Positions 1 through 6,451 are shown, counted from the stretch's first letter. The stretch: DNA of 6,851 nt from Candidatus Parabacteroides intestinavium (GCA_019118725.1 DWYO01000100.1:1-6851), one strand, 5' to 3'. Numbers and translations: made by a program. Notes: generated by a model from the sequence alone, not told the origin.

Positions 1-28
1 CCGAATTGAAATTTGCAAACAGTTTCCG

Positions 29-48
29 GGAATAATTTCGGAATAATT
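29..48. repeat. Short direct repeat with 11-bp period
   Basis: GGAATAATT occurs at 29-37 and 40-48, so the copies are spaced one helical turn apart. It lies beyond the galE terminator in a gene-free edge (positions 1-69) and could belong to the control region of a neighbouring gene outside the window, but nothing more can be said. Confidence 0.4.
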
Positions 49-69
49 ACGAAGTACAGATAATGGCAC

Positions 70-112
70 AAAAAAACGAGTTGACAAGATTTATCCTCTT
101 ATCAACCCGTTT
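70..112 (-). terminator. Rho-independent terminator of galE
   Basis: On the minus strand, 110-97 (ACGGGTTGATAAGA) pairs with 89-76 (TCTTGTCAACTCGT) to form a 14-bp stem with two G-U wobbles and a 7-nt loop (GGATAAA). Two further A-T pairs can form at the base. The stem runs directly into seven Ts (76-70). It lies about 65 bp after the galE stop, which is a textbook position and shape for an intrinsic terminator. The wobble pairs favour the minus-strand transcript, in keeping with galE orientation. Confidence 0.88.
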
Positions 113-174
113 ATGGACTTGCTTTAAGACACAAAATCTTGCGCCTCTACAAAGTCCTTGCCAACCATATACTT

Positions 175-1215
175 TTACTGTATACCTCTCTCACGGAGCT
201 TCACCTGCCAGTTCCAAGCCGATTTCAAGGTATCATCCAAAGTTTCGATCGCTTTCCACCCCAAGACCTTGTTGGCCTTCTCCGGATTTGCCCAAACCTT
301 TTCGATATCCCCTTCGCGCCGTCCCACGATCTTATGCGGAACTTTTACACCGGTAGCCTTCTCGAAAGTATTTACCAATTCCAACACCGAGACCCCCTTT
401 CCGGTTCCGAGGTTGAATATTTCGACCTTCTCATCCGATTTATTTTCCAGCATACGATCCATAGCAATCACATGCGCCTTGGCCAAATCAACGACATTGA
501 TATAATCCCGGATACAAGAGCCATCGGGTGTGTCATAATCATCACCAAACACACTCAGCTCCTTACGGATACCGATAGCCGTCTGAGTCAGATAAGGAAT
601 CAGATTCTGCGGAACACCATTAGGCAATTCACCGATTTCAGCCGACGGGTGCGCACCGATCGGGTTAAAATAACGTAAAATGATGCTCTTGAACGGAGCC
701 CCTGCATGAATCGTATCTTGGATAATTTCTTCATTGATCTGCTTCGTATTTCCGTAGGGAGACATAGCCGGTTTGATAGGAGCGTTTTCCGTTACCGGAA
801 GATTTTCCGGATCCGGCTGTCCGTAAACCGTGCAAGAGGAAGAGAATACAATGCCCTTCATGCCGAATTCCGGCATCAGCTCCAAGATATTGATCAATGT
901 GGTGATATTATTCCGATAATACTTCAAGGGCTGTTGTACCGATTCGCCTACCGCCTTGCTTGCGGCAAAAAGGATTACCCCCTCTATACCCGGATGAGCC
1001 TCCAAAGCCTTGCGGGCCCCTTCCTTGTCTTTCAAATCCAATTGGACGAACTCCGGACGAATGCCTGTAATACGTTCAATACCATCCAGCACTTCGATGT
1101 TGGAATTAGACAGGTCATCGATAATCAGCACATCATACCCTGCCTGTTGCAATTCTACCGTAGTATGCGAGCCGATATACCCCGTTCCGCCTGCCACCAA
1201 AATTTTCTTTTTCAT
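175..1215 (-). CDS. galE: UDP-glucose 4-epimerase GalE
   Basis: GalE interconverts UDP-glucose and UDP-galactose in the cytoplasm, serving the Leloir pathway and the supply of sugar nucleotides for surface polysaccharides. The 346-residue protein is an extended short-chain dehydrogenase. The NAD-binding GGTGYIGSHT lies at residues 9-18, and D33-D34 follows strand 2. The catalytic residues are Ser127 in SSSCTVYG (125-132) and Tyr154/Lys158 in SPYGNTK. The UDP-sugar-binding RYFNPIGAHP is at 181-190, and RREGDIEKVWAN (299-310) is near the C-terminus. Val307 aligns with E. coli Tyr299, the residue that limits that enzyme to small hexoses, so this enzyme might also accept N-acetylated sugars (inference). 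The leader before ATG is AT-rich with no Shine-Dalgarno sequence. A hairpin between rnfA and galE suggests its own promoter. Tagged as galE rather than another epimerase because of the complete signature set and typical length. Confidence 0.96.
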   Translation of the reverse strand: MKKKILVAGGTGYIGSHTTVELQQAGYDVLIIDDLSNSNIEVLDGIERITGIRPEFVQLDLKDKEGARKALEAHPGIEGVILFAASKAVGESVQQPLKYYRNNITTLINILELMPEFGMKGIVFSSSCTVYGQPDPENLPVTENAPIKPAMSPYGNTKQINEEIIQDTIHAGAPFKSIILRYFNPIGAHPSAEIGELPNGVPQNLIPYLTQTAIGIRKELSVFGDDYDTPDGSCIRDYINVVDLAKAHVIAMDRMLENKSDEKVEIFNLGTGKGVSVLELVNTFEKATGVKVPHKIVGRREGDIEKVWANPEKANKVLGWKAIETLDDTLKSAWNWQVKLRERGIQ

Positions 1216-1225
1216 ACTATTAAAT

Positions 1226-1289
1226 TTAGTTTTTGAGTTTATACGTTTTTGAGTGCATTAGTTTTTGAGTTTGTACGTTTTTAAGTTGG
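1226..1289. repeat. Two tandem 32-bp AT-rich repeats upstream of galE
   Basis: Units at 1226-1257 and 1258-1289 match at 27 of 32 positions, the first 29 differing at only two. Each unit begins TTAGTTTTTGAGTTT and contains TTTTT[GA]AGT a second time, so the 9-mer occurs four times in 64 bp. The array ends 10 bp before the galE start codon on the minus strand, so it sits in the galE leader or promoter region. I found no clear match to the Bacteroides promoter boxes (TTTG and TAnnTTTG) within it. Confidence 0.85.
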
Positions 1290-1301
1290 CCCCATCCACT
1301 A

Positions 1302-1316
1302 ATAAACTCAAAAACT
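1302..1316. repeat. Inverted partial copy of the upstream repeat
   Basis: ATAAACTCAAAAACT is the exact reverse complement of 1228-1242 in the first tandem unit. It matches the second unit (1260-1274) with one difference. It can therefore pair with either unit, with a 59-nt or 27-nt loop. It also supplies the T-rich stretch that follows the rnf terminator hairpin on the minus strand. Confidence 0.8.
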
Positions 1317-1376
1317 TAAGAAGCTGTTTTGAATTTATTCCAGCTTTTCCCGGAGAAATTCAAAACAGCTTCTAAA
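1308..1376 (-). terminator. Long hairpin after rnfA, probable rnf operon terminator
   Basis: Positions 1319-1336 and 1356-1373 are an 18-bp perfect inverted repeat (AGAAGCTGTTTTGAATTT and its complement) around a 19-nt loop. It begins 9 bp after the rnfA stop. Reading on the minus strand, the stem is followed by TAAG and then TTTTT (1314-1310). The stem is AT-rich in its inner part and GC-containing at its base. The delayed T tract is not ideal, so termination may be incomplete. On the plus strand the hairpin has no T tract, so it is not obviously bidirectional. Confidence 0.75.
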
Positions 1377-1382
1377 TCTAAT

Positions 1383-1958
1383 TCAGGAGCCTATACCCGA
1401 GAATCCCATAAACGCCATAGCCAGCAGACCGGCCGTAAGCAACGCGATAGGCGTTCCCTGCAAACCTTTCGGGATATTGGTCATGGCCAACTGCTCACGT
1501 ATTCCGGCAAAGATTACCAAAGCCAATGCAAATCCCAATGCCGTAGAGATAGCATATACTACCGACTCCAACAAATTATAATCTTTCTGGATAACCAATA
1601 TAGCCACACCCAGCACACAACAGTTGGTCGTAATCAACGGAAGGAAAATACCCAAAGCCTGATACAATGCCGGTGATACCTTCTTCAGAATGATTTCCAC
1701 CATCTGCACCAAAGCCGCAATGACCAGAATAAAGCTGATGGTCTGCATGAATCCCAGTCCGAACGGATCCAAGACAAACTTCTGAATCAGGTAGGTGACA
1801 ATCGTCGAGATAGCCAATACGAACGTCACGGCAGCTCCCATACCGATAGAAGTTTCCACCTTCTTGGAAACTCCCAAGAACGGGCAAATACCCAAGAATT
1901 GCGATAATACGACATTATTGACAAATACCGCAACGATAAATATCATTATATATTCCAT
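1383..1958 (-). CDS. rnfA: Ion-translocating oxidoreductase subunit RnfA
   Basis: RnfA (NqrE/RnfA/RsxA) is the inverted-topology partner of RnfE and the last gene of the operon. The 191-residue protein matches the usual family length and has six hydrophobic segments (roughly 4-24, 36-58, 68-90, 100-121, 133-155 and 168-188). The N-terminus MEYIMIFIVAVFVNNVVLSQ and the following FLGICPFLGVSKK (Cys25) are classic. TTNCCVLGVAIL holds Cys113 and Cys114, and Cys25 and Cys113 align with RnfE Cys25 and Cys108 as likely ligands of the intramembrane Fe-S centre. Upstream is only a weak AGGGTAAG ribosome-binding site that overlaps the rnfE stop region. It ends with TGA, and a long perfect inverted repeat follows 9 bp later. 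Confidence 0.97.
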   Translation of the reverse strand: MEYIMIFIVAVFVNNVVLSQFLGICPFLGVSKKVETSIGMGAAVTFVLAISTIVTYLIQKFVLDPFGLGFMQTISFILVIAALVQMVEIILKKVSPALYQALGIFLPLITTNCCVLGVAILVIQKDYNLLESVVYAISTALGFALALVIFAGIREQLAMTNIPKGLQGTPIALLTAGLLAMAFMGFSGIGS

Positions 1959-1970
1959 ATCTTACCCTAT

Positions 1971-2555
1971 TTATGCTTTACGCAATTTGTTTACAATCGC
2001 AATCAGATAGCCCAGTACAATAAACGCACCCGGTGCCAAGATAAATATCAACGAACCGTACTCTTCCGGCATGAATGCCAGGCCGAATATCTTACCGGTA
2101 CCTAACGCCTCACGGCAAGCGCCAAGCAAGGTCAAAGCCCAAGTAAATCCCAAGCCGATACCTAACCCGTCAAATCCCGAAGCAACGACTCCGTTCTTTG
2201 CCGCGAATGATTCGGCACGTCCCAACACGATACAGTTCACCACGATCAACGGAATATACAATCCCAAGCTGGCATACAAGGCCGGCGTATAAGCCTCCAT
2301 ACACAGCTGGACAACCGTCACGAAGGTAGCGATAATGACGATATACGCCGGAATACGCACCAAATCAGGCACCAGTTTCTTGACCGCCGATATGGCCATA
2401 TTAGAACAAATCAGCACGAACATTGTGGCAAGCCCCATACTCATACCATTCAGGGCGGAAGAGGTCGTACCCAATGTCGGACACATACCCAGCAACAAGA
2501 CAAATGTCGGATTTTCTTTTACCAATCCGTTTACAAACACTTTCCAATTATTCAT
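1971..2555 (-). CDS. rnfE: Ion-translocating oxidoreductase subunit RnfE
   Basis: RnfE (NqrD/RnfE/RsxE) is a six-helix inner-membrane subunit that pairs with RnfA. The protein has 194 residues from the chosen start. The frame is open further upstream to an ATG at 2603, which would add 16 polar residues (MRPAVRHQ...) not seen in the family. The ATG at 2555 gives the standard N-terminus MNNWKVFVNGLVKENPTFVL and has AAGGAGG 8 nt upstream, so it is preferred. Conserved segments are LLGMCPTLGTTSSA with Cys25 and VVNCIVLGRAESFA with Cys108. In solved NQR and Rnf complexes the equivalent cysteines, together with those of the partner subunit, bind an Fe-S centre within the membrane. The first 8 bp overlap the end of rnfG, suggesting coupled translation. 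rnfA starts 12 bp after the stop. Confidence 0.96.
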   Translation of the reverse strand: MNNWKVFVNGLVKENPTFVLLLGMCPTLGTTSSALNGMSMGLATMFVLICSNMAISAVKKLVPDLVRIPAYIVIIATFVTVVQLCMEAYTPALYASLGLYIPLIVVNCIVLGRAESFAAKNGVVASGFDGLGIGLGFTWALTLLGACREALGTGKIFGLAFMPEEYGSLIFILAPGAFIVLGYLIAIVNKLRKA

Positions 2556-3189
2556 GGTCGTTTCCTCCTTTCTCGTTATTTGATGTCGCACTGCTGGTCG
2601 CATCGGTATTCATAAACGCGCTATAAGCCCGGTTGACGGCATCCAGGAACGCCCGGCTGGTAATCGTTGCGGCCGTAATAGCATCCACGTCTCCGCCATC
2701 CTTCGAGACCGACAAACCCTTTTCCGGCATCTGTCTGCCCTTGATATTCTGCTTCGGTTTGTTCTCATCGCTGAACCAATCCTGCATCTTGGCGCCCAGT
2801 CCCGGAGTTTCCGAGTGTTGCTGGACGGAATAGTTCAGGATTTTCCCTTCAGCATCAAAACCGACTACCACTTTGATATCCCCGCTAAAAGCCTTATAAT
2901 TCTTGTTTGAACTCTCTACGGCAACACCCACCAGCTTACCGTCCATCTTGGCCGGATAAATCTTCAGGGAATCTCCTTCCGGAGTAACCGACATAAAAGC
3001 CTCTTCCGAAGGCCGGTTGTTAAATTCAGGAGTAACGTCTTTGATAGCCTGTTCCAAGGCCAAAGCCTGCGCCTCGGCAATCGGGCCGGCCGTCATATTA
3101 TAGACCGCGGCCAGGATAGCTCCGGCTATCACGCAGATGCCCGTCAATACGATGAGCATATTAGGTAATGTAGATTTCAGTTTTTCCAT
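2548..3189 (-). CDS. rnfG: Ion-translocating oxidoreductase subunit RnfG (covalent FMN subunit)
   Basis: RnfG (RsxG/NqrC family) is anchored by one N-terminal helix (about residues 11-30), with its FMN-binding domain facing the periplasm. The 213-residue protein has the conserved ETPGLGAKM segment (127-135). Its flavinylation motif is D169-A-I-T-A-A-T175-I-T, in which Thr175 is the predicted covalent FMN site. The second motif residue is Ala, where many family members have Gly, and this variation is tolerated in the family consensus. The last 20 or so residues are rich in Ser, Thr and Asn and are poorly conserved in type. The start is 1 bp after the rnfD stop, with GGAGAG about 9 nt upstream acting as a ribosome-binding site inside the rnfD end. 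The 3' end overlaps rnfE by 8 bp and contains the rnfE Shine-Dalgarno sequence. Confidence 0.97.
   Translation of the reverse strand: MEKLKSTLPNMLIVLTGICVIAGAILAAVYNMTAGPIAEAQALALEQAIKDVTPEFNNRPSEEAFMSVTPEGDSLKIYPAKMDGKLVGVAVESSNKNYKAFSGDIKVVVGFDAEGKILNYSVQQHSETPGLGAKMQDWFSDENKPKQNIKGRQMPEKGLSVSKDGGDVDAITAATITSRAFLDAVNRAYSAFMNTDATSSATSNNEKGGNDHE
2564..2570 (-). promoter_or_regulatory. Strong Shine-Dalgarno sequence for rnfE
   Basis: On the minus strand AAGGAGG lies 8 nt before the ATG at 2555, inside the rnfG coding sequence. It supports the internal rnfE start over the upstream ATG at 2603. It is the best Shine-Dalgarno match before any gene in the window; rnfB, rnfC and galE have none, as is common in Bacteroidetes. 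Confidence 0.85.
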
Positions 3190-3190
3190 C

Positions 3191-4159
3191 TTACTTCTCT
3201 CCGAAATGTTTAGGTTTCACATAAGCGTTGATAAGCGGAGTCAGCGAGTTCATGATCAGAATGGCAAAAGACATGCCCTCCGGATAAGAACCGAACAGAC
3301 GAATGATAGAAGTGAGCAATCCGATACCTATCGCATAGATTACCATTCCCTTCTTAGTCATCGGTGAGGTGACATAATCGGTCGCCATAAAGATAGCTCC
3401 TAGCATCAGACCACCGGAAAGGATATGGAGGAACGGGCTTGCATAAGTTTCCGGATTCACCAGATGCATGATACCGGTAAACGCAAATACCGTCAAAATA
3501 ATAGTAACCGGGACATGCCAGGTGATGATTTTCTTCCACAACATATAGGCAAAGCCCAGCAACAACGCAATAGCGCTGACCTCACCCAAACTTCCTCCGT
3601 GATTGCCAATCAGCAACGAGGTGTAAGAAGGAAGTTCCTTCACCCCTTCATTCAACAAAGAAAGTACCGTAGCACCGGTCTCGGCATCGGTATAGGTAAG
3701 CGGAAAGGCACTCGTAGCGTCAACCAAAGGCCAGGTGGTCATCTGGGCCGGAAACGAAATCAACAGGAACGCACGTCCCGCCAATGCCGGGTTGAAAATA
3801 TTGTTTCCCAAACCACCGAACGACATCTTGGCCACACCGATGGCAAACAAGGCGCCCAGCATGATAATCCATACCGGCAGGTTGGAAGGCACGTTGAATG
3901 CCAGCAGCACACCGGTCAATATAGCCGAACCATCGCAGATAGTCGGCTCTTTCTTCATGATAAACTTCTGTATCAGGTATTCGAAAAGCACGCACGATAC
4001 CACAGAAACCAAGGTAACAATCAGTGCTCCCAACCCGAAATAGTAAAGAGATACCAAGAAAGCCGGAATCAGGGCAATCAGCACTCCATACATATTCTTA
4101 CTGATGCTGTCTCCTCCATGTATATGCGGAGACGGCGATATATATAAACTCTTTTCCAT
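3191..4159 (-). CDS. rnfD: Ion-translocating oxidoreductase subunit RnfD
   Basis: RnfD is a polytopic inner-membrane flavoprotein of the NqrB/RnfD family, part of the path that couples electron transfer to ion movement. The 322-residue protein has about nine or ten hydrophobic segments (for example 24-43, 44-66, 94-111, 213-232, 243-262, 272-288 and 295-314). Family signatures include SPSPHIHG near the N-terminus, NIFNPALAGRAF (120-131), MATDYVTSPMTKKG (258-271) and YPEGMSFAILIMN (292-304). The loop after NIFNPALAGRA carries D158-A-E-T-G-A-T164, which fits the D-x-x-[ST]-G-A-T motif where ApbE attaches FMN, so Thr164 is the predicted attachment residue. An ApbE flavin transferase must be encoded elsewhere. 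The gene starts 13 bp after rnfC behind a weakly purine-rich leader (AGAGTAGAGCA) and ends 1 bp before rnfG. Confidence 0.97.
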   Translation of the reverse strand: MEKSLYISPSPHIHGGDSISKNMYGVLIALIPAFLVSLYYFGLGALIVTLVSVVSCVLFEYLIQKFIMKKEPTICDGSAILTGVLLAFNVPSNLPVWIIMLGALFAIGVAKMSFGGLGNNIFNPALAGRAFLLISFPAQMTTWPLVDATSAFPLTYTDAETGATVLSLLNEGVKELPSYTSLLIGNHGGSLGEVSAIALLLGFAYMLWKKIITWHVPVTIILTVFAFTGIMHLVNPETYASPFLHILSGGLMLGAIFMATDYVTSPMTKKGMVIYAIGIGLLTSIIRLFGSYPEGMSFAILIMNSLTPLINAYVKPKHFGEK

Positions 4160-4172
4160 TGCTCTACTCTAT

Positions 4173-5504
4173 TTATGACTTTCTGGATCTGATTATACCT
4201 AAAACCTTTGCCTTACCGATGCGGATATGATCCAGCAACGGACGGTTGGCCGGACACGTATAGCTGCATGAACCGCACTCGATACAATCCTGAATATGGT
4301 CTTCCTCAGCCAAGTCCCATTTCTGATAAACCGTAGAACGCATCAGGAACGCCGGATTCAAGCCCATCGGGCAGACACTGACGCACTTCGCGCAACGAAT
4401 GCAATCATGCATCGGCTTGCGTACGGATTCCACTTCCGTCATCAGCAATACTCCGGAGCTTCCTTTGCCTACCGGTACTTCCGCACTGACTAAAGCCTTA
4501 CCCATCATCGGACCGCCTCCGATAATCTTGCCGGTGTTCTCGGGGAGTCCTCCGGCAGCCTCTATCAGATTGCTGATCGGTGTACCGATACGCACCAGGA
4601 AGTTAGACGGATTCTTTACCGCTTTTCCGGTTACCGTAACCACACGCTCAAACAACGGCTTGTTCTTTTGTACGGCTTCATACACGGCATAGACCGTCCC
4701 GACATTCTGGACGATGGCCCCGACCGAGATAGGCAATGCTCCGCTCTTTACCTGACGGGAAGTAACCGCATCAATCAGCTGCTTTTCGCCTCCTTGCGGA
4801 TATTTGACCTTCAACGGCATCACCTCGATGCCCGGATAAGCCGAAGCCAGCTTCGTCATGTGGGCAATAGCGTCCGGTTTATTGTTTTCAATACCGATAA
4901 CCGCCTTATTCACGTTAGCGGCCTTCATCAGGAGAGTCACGCCCACCAAAATCTGCTCCCCTTTCTCCAGCATCAGCTCATGGTCAGCGGTCAGATAAGG
5001 TTCACACTCTACGGCATTGACAATGACAATCTCCGCTTTATTGCCCGGAGGCGGAAGCAGCTTGACCTGTGTCGGGAAAGTTGCCCCTCCCATACCTACC
5101 ACGCCTGCAGCGGCAATCTTGTCGATAATCTCCTTGGACGATAAGTTGCACTCTTTCACCAGCGTATCGCTCCGGTCGATAGATTCTTCCCATTCATCGC
5201 CCTCCACATCAATGTAGATGGCCGGACGCCGGTATCCGCTCGTGTCAAGCGCATTGTCTATTTTGTTTACTTTTCCGGAAACGGACGAATGGATATTCGC
5301 GGAAACAAAACCACCGGCTTTGGCCAGCAACGTGCCGACCTTCACCACGTCTCCTTTTTTCACCACAGCTTGTGCCGGAGCACCAATATGCTGGCTCAAA
5401 GGGATAATAACCTGTTTGGGTGCAGCCAGTGCGGTAATCTTTTTACCGGCAGACAGTTTATTCTCGGGTGGGTGAATGCCTCCGATTCGAAATGTCTTTA
5501 GCAT
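4173..5504 (-). CDS. rnfC: Ion-translocating oxidoreductase subunit RnfC
   Basis: RnfC is the peripheral cytoplasmic subunit that exchanges electrons with NAD(H), and it resembles the NADH-binding subunit of complex I. The 443-residue protein opens with the typical GGIHPPENK segment (residues 8-16). Next is a lipoyl/barrel-sandwich-like region (about 30-100) with GDVVKVGTLLAKAGG. The nucleotide and FMN-binding domain shows GMGGATFPT (137-145), NAVECEPYLTADH (163-175) and YPQGGEKQL (235-243). Two ferredoxin motifs close the protein: C368-x2-C371-x2-C374-x3-C378-P and C407-x2-C410-x2-C413-x3-C417-P, implying two 4Fe-4S clusters. There are no clear membrane helices, in keeping with a docked soluble subunit. 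It starts 12 bp after the rnfB stop with no Shine-Dalgarno sequence. The long repetitive C-terminal extension of E. coli RsxC is absent. NqrF is excluded because that protein carries a 2Fe-2S and an FAD domain. Confidence 0.97.
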   Translation of the reverse strand: MLKTFRIGGIHPPENKLSAGKKITALAAPKQVIIPLSQHIGAPAQAVVKKGDVVKVGTLLAKAGGFVSANIHSSVSGKVNKIDNALDTSGYRRPAIYIDVEGDEWEESIDRSDTLVKECNLSSKEIIDKIAAAGVVGMGGATFPTQVKLLPPPGNKAEIVIVNAVECEPYLTADHELMLEKGEQILVGVTLLMKAANVNKAVIGIENNKPDAIAHMTKLASAYPGIEVMPLKVKYPQGGEKQLIDAVTSRQVKSGALPISVGAIVQNVGTVYAVYEAVQKNKPLFERVVTVTGKAVKNPSNFLVRIGTPISNLIEAAGGLPENTGKIIGGGPMMGKALVSAEVPVGKGSSGVLLMTEVESVRKPMHDCIRCAKCVSVCPMGLNPAFLMRSTVYQKWDLAEEDHIQDCIECGSCSYTCPANRPLLDHIRIGKAKVLGIIRSRKS

Positions 5505-5516
5505 ACGATTAGATTT

Positions 5517-6446
5517 TTATTTTTTAATTTCTTCTTTCTTAACTTCAGTTGCTGTGTTCTCCACCGGTTTGGCCTGTACAGGCTCAGCCGGAGCGACCGG
5601 TTTCTCTACATCTGCCTTCGGAGCCGCTTCCTTACGGGGTGGGAAGTTCAGCTCGTGGATGGCTCCCGTCGGACACACCGCTACGCACTTACGACACATA
5701 CGGCACTTGTTGTAATCAATATAGGCCACGTTATTTTCTACCGTAATGGCTCCGAATGGGCACTCTTTCGCGCATTTACCACATCCGATGCAAGCGTTGG
5801 CACAAGCCTTGCGGGCAACAGCACCCTTATCTTTGTTCACACAACTGACGAAGATACGGCGTGATTTCGGTCCCTTCTTGCGTAATTCGATAACATTCTT
5901 CGGGCACGCCTTCACACAGGCGCCACACGCGGTACATTTGTCTTCGTCCACCTCCGCCAGACCGGTCTCCGGATTGATATGGATGGCATCAAAGCTACAA
6001 GCCTTTACGCAATCGCCATAGCCCAAGCATCCGAAGGTACAATTGGTCTCGCCTCCATACAATGAGGAAGCCACCGCACAGCTCTTCACACCATCAAACT
6101 TATTGGTACGCGGGCGTGCGGCACATGTCCCGTTACAACGGACTACCGCCACCTTCGGTTCGGCCGAAGAGGCCTCTTTTCCCAAGATTGTCGCAATCTT
6201 CGCCATGACAGGAGCCCCTCCTACCGGGCAAAGCATCCCATCCAACGAATCCGCTTTTACACAAGCACCGGCGAATCCCGCACATCCGGCGTATCCGCAA
6301 CCACCACAATTAGCTCCGGGCAAGACTTCCTGTACCTGACCTATACGCGGGTCTTCGTGTACCTCGAACTTCTTGGAAGCTACATAAAGCAAAAGGGCTC
6401 CGACTATGCCGATAGCCCCTAACGAAATAACGGCAATTAAAATCAT
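5517..6446 (-). CDS. rnfB: Ion-translocating oxidoreductase subunit RnfB, long multi-cluster form
   Basis: RnfB is the membrane-anchored iron-sulfur subunit that accepts electrons from ferredoxin and passes them into the complex. The 309-residue protein has one N-terminal helix (about residues 2-22). An N-terminal 4Fe-4S domain follows, with C47-x2-C50-x4-C55-x17-C73 in the motif PGANCGGCGYAGC. The ferredoxin-like part carries C136/140/146/150, C171/174/177/181, C219/222/225/229 and C248/251/254/258, the last three being classic C-x2-C-x2-C-x3-CP motifs. C104, C108, C123, C202 and C215 are further possible ligands. Short proteobacterial RnfB has about 190 residues, so this is the long type known from clostridia and Bacteroidetes. 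The last 40 residues are a Pro/Ala/Lys/Glu-rich tail, probably disordered. The start at 6446 lies 5 bp after the RseC stop, has no Shine-Dalgarno sequence, and places the helix at the N-terminus as expected. Confidence 0.97.
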   Translation of the reverse strand: MILIAVISLGAIGIVGALLLYVASKKFEVHEDPRIGQVQEVLPGANCGGCGYAGCAGFAGACVKADSLDGMLCPVGGAPVMAKIATILGKEASSAEPKVAVVRCNGTCAARPRTNKFDGVKSCAVASSLYGGETNCTFGCLGYGDCVKACSFDAIHINPETGLAEVDEDKCTACGACVKACPKNVIELRKKGPKSRRIFVSCVNKDKGAVARKACANACIGCGKCAKECPFGAITVENNVAYIDYNKCRMCRKCVAVCPTGAIHELNFPPRKEAAPKADVEKPVAPAEPVQAKPVENTATEVKKEEIKK

Positions 6447-6451
6447 TATAT

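Noticed and set aside
12..40. Possible plus-strand Bacteroides promoter (TTTG at 12-15 and TAATTTCG at 33-40)
   Set aside because: The spacing of 17 bp is shorter than the usual 19-21 bp, the second box has a mismatch, and it would point into the galE terminator with no plus-strand gene.
139..1236. Plus-strand open frames (139-678 and 706-1236) opposite galE
   Set aside because: They lie antisense to galE, which is intact and carries all catalytic motifs; the shadow proteins show no recognisable features.
1226..1316. Invertible promoter of the Bacteroides phase-variation type
   Set aside because: Inverted copies of 15 bp flank the segment and AAACGTACAA loosely resembles known inversion sites, but the copies are AT-rich simple sequence, no promoter boxes were found between them, and there is no invertase gene in view.
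3425..4147. A 240-codon open frame on the plus strand opposite rnfD
   Set aside because: It is the antisense shadow of a strongly recognisable rnfD, is extremely rich in Arg, Gln, His and Asn, and has no domain-like pattern or ribosome-binding site.
4399..5144. Plus-strand open frames opposite rnfC
   Set aside because: Antisense shadows of codon-biased rnfC with no plausible start context or motifs.
1383..6446. NQR (Na+-translocating NADH:quinone oxidoreductase) operon instead of Rnf
   Set aside because: RnfB and RnfC with their many 4Fe-4S motifs are present, there is no NqrF with 2Fe-2S/FAD domains, and gene order B-C-D-G-E-A is that of rnf.
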